From Azolla caroliniana (Eukaryota > Polypodiophyta): a stretch of DNA of 64,000 bases. The stretch lies in assembly GCA_043228905.1 (NCBI GenBank), contig JBHGNT010000021.1:62001-126000 (forward strand). Direction: 5' to 3'. How positions within the stretch are numbered: position 1 is the stretch's first letter; each line of letters starts with the position of its first letter. This document shows, piece after piece, positions 61,501 through 64,000 of the stretch. Position numbers and translations under genes: made by a program. Below the pieces are notes generated by a model that worked only from the letters and a program-made list of their open reading frames with translations, ran no database searches and was not told the DNA's origin.

Positions 61501-64000
61501 TAGCTCTTCTTAACTCCCTCCTCAAATTTGGTAATTTCGTCATGTCTCTCGACCTGAGTTTCATAATCTTGATTTTTTAATTCCATGTCATAGCTAGCGT
61601 TGTTAGCTTCGATTCGCATGTTTGTACACAAAAATCCGATATCACACGAGCTAGGTATGAACATTTTTATTTACTCAAGGGCTCCTCTCAACTCACTCCT
61701 CAAATTTGCTAATTTCGTCATGTCTCTCGACCTGAGTTTCAAAATCTTGATTTTTTAATTCCATATCATAGCTAGCGTTGTTAGCTTCGATTCGCATGTT
61801 TGTACACAAAATTCCGATATCACACTCGCTAGGTATGAACATTTTAATTTACTCAAGGGCTTCTCTCAACTCACTCCTCAAATTTGCTAATTTCGTCATG
61901 TCTCTCGACCTGAGTTTCAAAATCTTGATTTTTCAATTCCATATGATAGCTAGCGTTGTTAGCTTCGATTCGCATGTTTGTACACAAAAATCCGATATCA
62001 CACTCGCTAGGTATGACCATTTTAATTTACTCAAGGGCTCCTCTCAACTCACTCCTCAAATTTGCTAATTCCGTCATGACTCTCGACCTGAGTTTCAAAA
62101 TCTTGCTTTTTTAATTCTAGATCATAGCTAGCGTTGTTAGGTTTGATTCGCATGTTTGAACACAAAATTCCGATATCACACTCGCTAGGTATGAACATTT
62201 TTATTTACTCAAGGGCCCCTCTCAACTCCCTCCTCAAATTTGGTAATTTCGTCATGTCTCTCGACCTTAGTTTCAAAATCTTGATTTTTTAATTCCATAT
62301 CATAGCTAGCGTTGTTAGCTTCGATTCGCATGTTTGTACACAAAAATCCGATATCACACTCGCTATGTATGAACATTTTAATTTACTCAAGGGCTCCTCT
62401 CAACTCACTCCTCAAATTTGGTAATTTCGTCATGTCTCTCGACCTGAGTGTCAAAATCTTGATTTTTTAATTCTATATCATAGCTAGCGTTGTTAGCTTC
62501 GATTCGCATGTTTGAACACAAAAATCCGATATCACACGAGCCAGGTATGAACATTTTAATTTACCTAATAGCTCTTCTTAACTCCCTCCTCAAATTTGGT
62601 AATTTCGTCATGTCTCTCGACCTGAGTTTCATAATCTTGATATTTTAATTCCATGTCATAGCTAGCGTTGTTAGCTTCGATTCGCATGTTTGTACACAAA
62701 AATCCGATATCACACTCGCTAGGTATGACCATTTTAATTTACTCAAGGGCTCCTCTCAACTCACTCCTCAAATTTGCTAATTTCGTCATGTCTCTCGACC
62801 TGAGTTTCAAAATCTTGATTTTTTAATTGCATATCATAGCTAGCGTTGTTGGCTTCGATTCGCATGTTTGAACACAAAAATCGGATATCACAATCGCTAG
62901 GTATGACCATTTTAATATACTCAAGGGCTCATCTCAACTCACTCCTCAAAGTTGGTAATTTCGTCATGTCTCTCGACCTGAGTTTCAAAATCTTGATTTT
63001 TTAAGTCCATATCATAGCTAGCGTTGTTAGCTTCGATTCGCATGTTTGAACACAAAAATCCGATATCACACGAGCCAGGTATGAACATTTTAATTCACTC
63101 ACGCGCTCTTCCAACCTCACTCCTCAAATTTGGTAATTTCGTCATGTCTCTCGCCTGGAGTTTCAAAATCTTGATTTTGTAATTCCATATCATAGCTAGC
63201 GTTGTTAGCTTCGATTCGCATGTTTGAACACTAAAATCCGATATCACACGAGCTAGGTATGAACATTTTTATTTACTCAAGGGCTCCTCTCAACTCACTC
63301 CTCAAATTTGCTAATTTCGTCATGTCTCTCGACCTGAGTTTCAAAATCTTGATTTTTCAATTCCATATCATAGCTAGCGTTGTTAGCTTCGATTCGCATG
63401 TTTGTACACAAAATTCCGATATCACACTCGCTAGGTATGAACATTTTAATTTACTCAAGGGCTTCTCTCAACTCACTCCTCAAATTTGCTAATTTCGTCA
63501 TGTCTCTCGACCTGAGTTTCAAAATCTTGATTTTTCAATTCCATATGATAGCTAGCGTTGTTAGCTTCGATTCGCATGTTTGTACACAAAAATCCGATAT
63601 CACACTCGCTAGGTATGACCCTTTTAATTTACTCAAGGGCTCCTCTCAACTCACTCCTCAAATTTGCTAATTCCGTCATGACTCTCGACCTGAGTTTCAA
63701 AATCTTGCTTTTTTAATTCTAGATCATAGCTAGCGTTGTTAGGTTTGATTCGCATGTTTGAACACAAAATTCCGATATCACACTCGCTAGGTATGAACAT
63801 TTTAATTTACTCAAGGGCCCCTCTCAACTCCCTCCTCAAATTTGGTAATTTCGTCATGTCTCTCGACCTTAGTTTCAAAATCTTGATTTTTTAATTCCAT
63901 ATCATAGCTAGCGTTGTTGGCTTCGAATCGCATGTTTGAACACAAAAATCCGATATCACACGAGCCAGGTATGAACATTTTAATTCACTCACGCGCTCTT
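58553..64000 (+). repeat. 18-monomer duplication (offset 3204 bp), right copy cut by window end
   Basis: 58553-60796 aligns with 61757-64000. Shared rare alleles: ttaattgcatatc (59622, 62826), aaaaatcggatatc (59677, 62881), cttgatattttaattcc (59434, 62638), gaacactaaaatcc (60022, 63226) and gcttcgaatcgc (60717, 63921). Differences noted are ttggaaat versus ttgctaat near 58683, and gtacgaac versus gtatgaac at 59878. The period equals that of the 27.9-34.3 kb duplication, but the monomer order and private alleles differ, so it is a separate event. Confidence 0.88.

Larger units (their letters stand above)
1..64000 (+). repeat. 178-bp satellite DNA array, head to tail, about 360 units
   Basis: The motif atatcatagctagcgttgtt recurs every 178 bp across the window, always on the + strand. 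Other landmarks in each unit are ttcgattcgcatgtttg, ccgatatcaca, a tatgaacattttaattt-like stretch, tcaactcactcctcaaattt, tttcgtcatgtctctcgac and gtttcaaaatcttgatttt. Between the unit starts at 103 and 63899 the distance is 359 units minus 106 bp. The net length changes are -3 (near 750), +36 (6730), -1 (near 22372), +1 (near 45311), -34, +1, +54, -1 and -52 (in and beside the island), and -107 (near 58070). These sum exactly to -106. A hand-counted monomer is 37% GC. No inverted unit, foreign insertion or non-satellite spacer was seen. Long arrays of units near this size are typical of eukaryotic centromeric or heterochromatic satellites; the family itself was not recognised. The array continues beyond both window ends. 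Confidence 0.98.

Noticed and set aside
1-64000. CRISPR array
   Set aside because: The repeat is 178 bp with no unique spacers, and the whole unit is repeated. There are no cas genes.
1-64000. CENP-B box
   Set aside because: The ttcgattcgcatg region begins like the box but lacks the required cggg core in every unit examined.
1-64000. Transposon or retroelement insertion
   Set aside because: No long terminal repeats, target-site duplications, coding remnants or breaks in satellite phase, other than the short indels and the island, which is itself satellite.
1-64000. Match to a named plant satellite such as the Arabidopsis 178-180 bp repeat
   Set aside because: The unit length agrees, but I recognise no shared motifs. 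Length alone does not identify a family.

Overview
The whole 64 kb window is one uninterrupted head-to-tail satellite DNA array. The basic unit is 178 bp and AT-rich: a representative monomer counted by hand is 37% GC, with 42 C and 24 G on the + strand. Every recognisable unit is in the same orientation. I see no protein-coding gene, RNA gene, transposon or CRISPR array. From the first unit start at 103 (the atatcatag motif) to the last at 63899 there are 359 units. The distance, 63796 bp, equals 359 x 178 minus 106, and that deficit is fully explained by the length variants listed here. The architecture is that of a eukaryotic, centromere-type satellite with higher-order repeats (HORs). A plant is plausible because 178 bp is a common plant centromeric unit length, but I do not recognise the sequence and cannot name the organism.

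Layout. From 1 to 3660 is a heterogeneous left block with private variants. From 3661 to 7790 monomer types are mixed, with a 36-bp internal duplication at 6730-6801. From 7791 to 14172 lies a 19-monomer duplication (offset 3382 bp). From 14173 to 17522 is another mixed stretch. From 17523 to 28802 are overlapping 30-mer and 21-mer duplications with a template switch near 25665. From 27897 to 34304 is an apparently perfect 18-mer tandem duplication (2 x 3204 bp). From 32610 to 36926 is an overlapping 12-mer duplication (2136 bp). From 36927 to 39858 are further shuffled copies. From 39859 to 45050 are 10/20-mer repeats. From 45051 to 47839 are tandem near-identical monomers and a 10-mer. From 47840 to 53179 is the most regular HOR, an 8-mer (1424 bp) repeated about 3.75 times. 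From 53180 to 55459 HOR order decays.

From 55460 to 57174 is an island of a clearly different, internally diverse subfamily of the same satellite. It has an abrupt left edge (34 bp of the consensus lost) and a chimeric right edge with a short direct duplication. The homogenised family resumes at 57175. A 107-bp deletion fuses two monomers at 57954-58202. From 58553 to the end of the window is another 18-mer duplication (offset 3204 bp), cut by the window edge.

The monomers fall into about ten diagnostic types (called A to K here). The same types recur in different orders, so the array records repeated segmental amplification of 7, 8, 10, 12, 18, 19, 21 and 30 monomers rather than one fixed HOR. 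No gene products act here. If the region is functional, the plausible role is structural (centromere or pericentromeric heterochromatin), which the sequence alone cannot prove.
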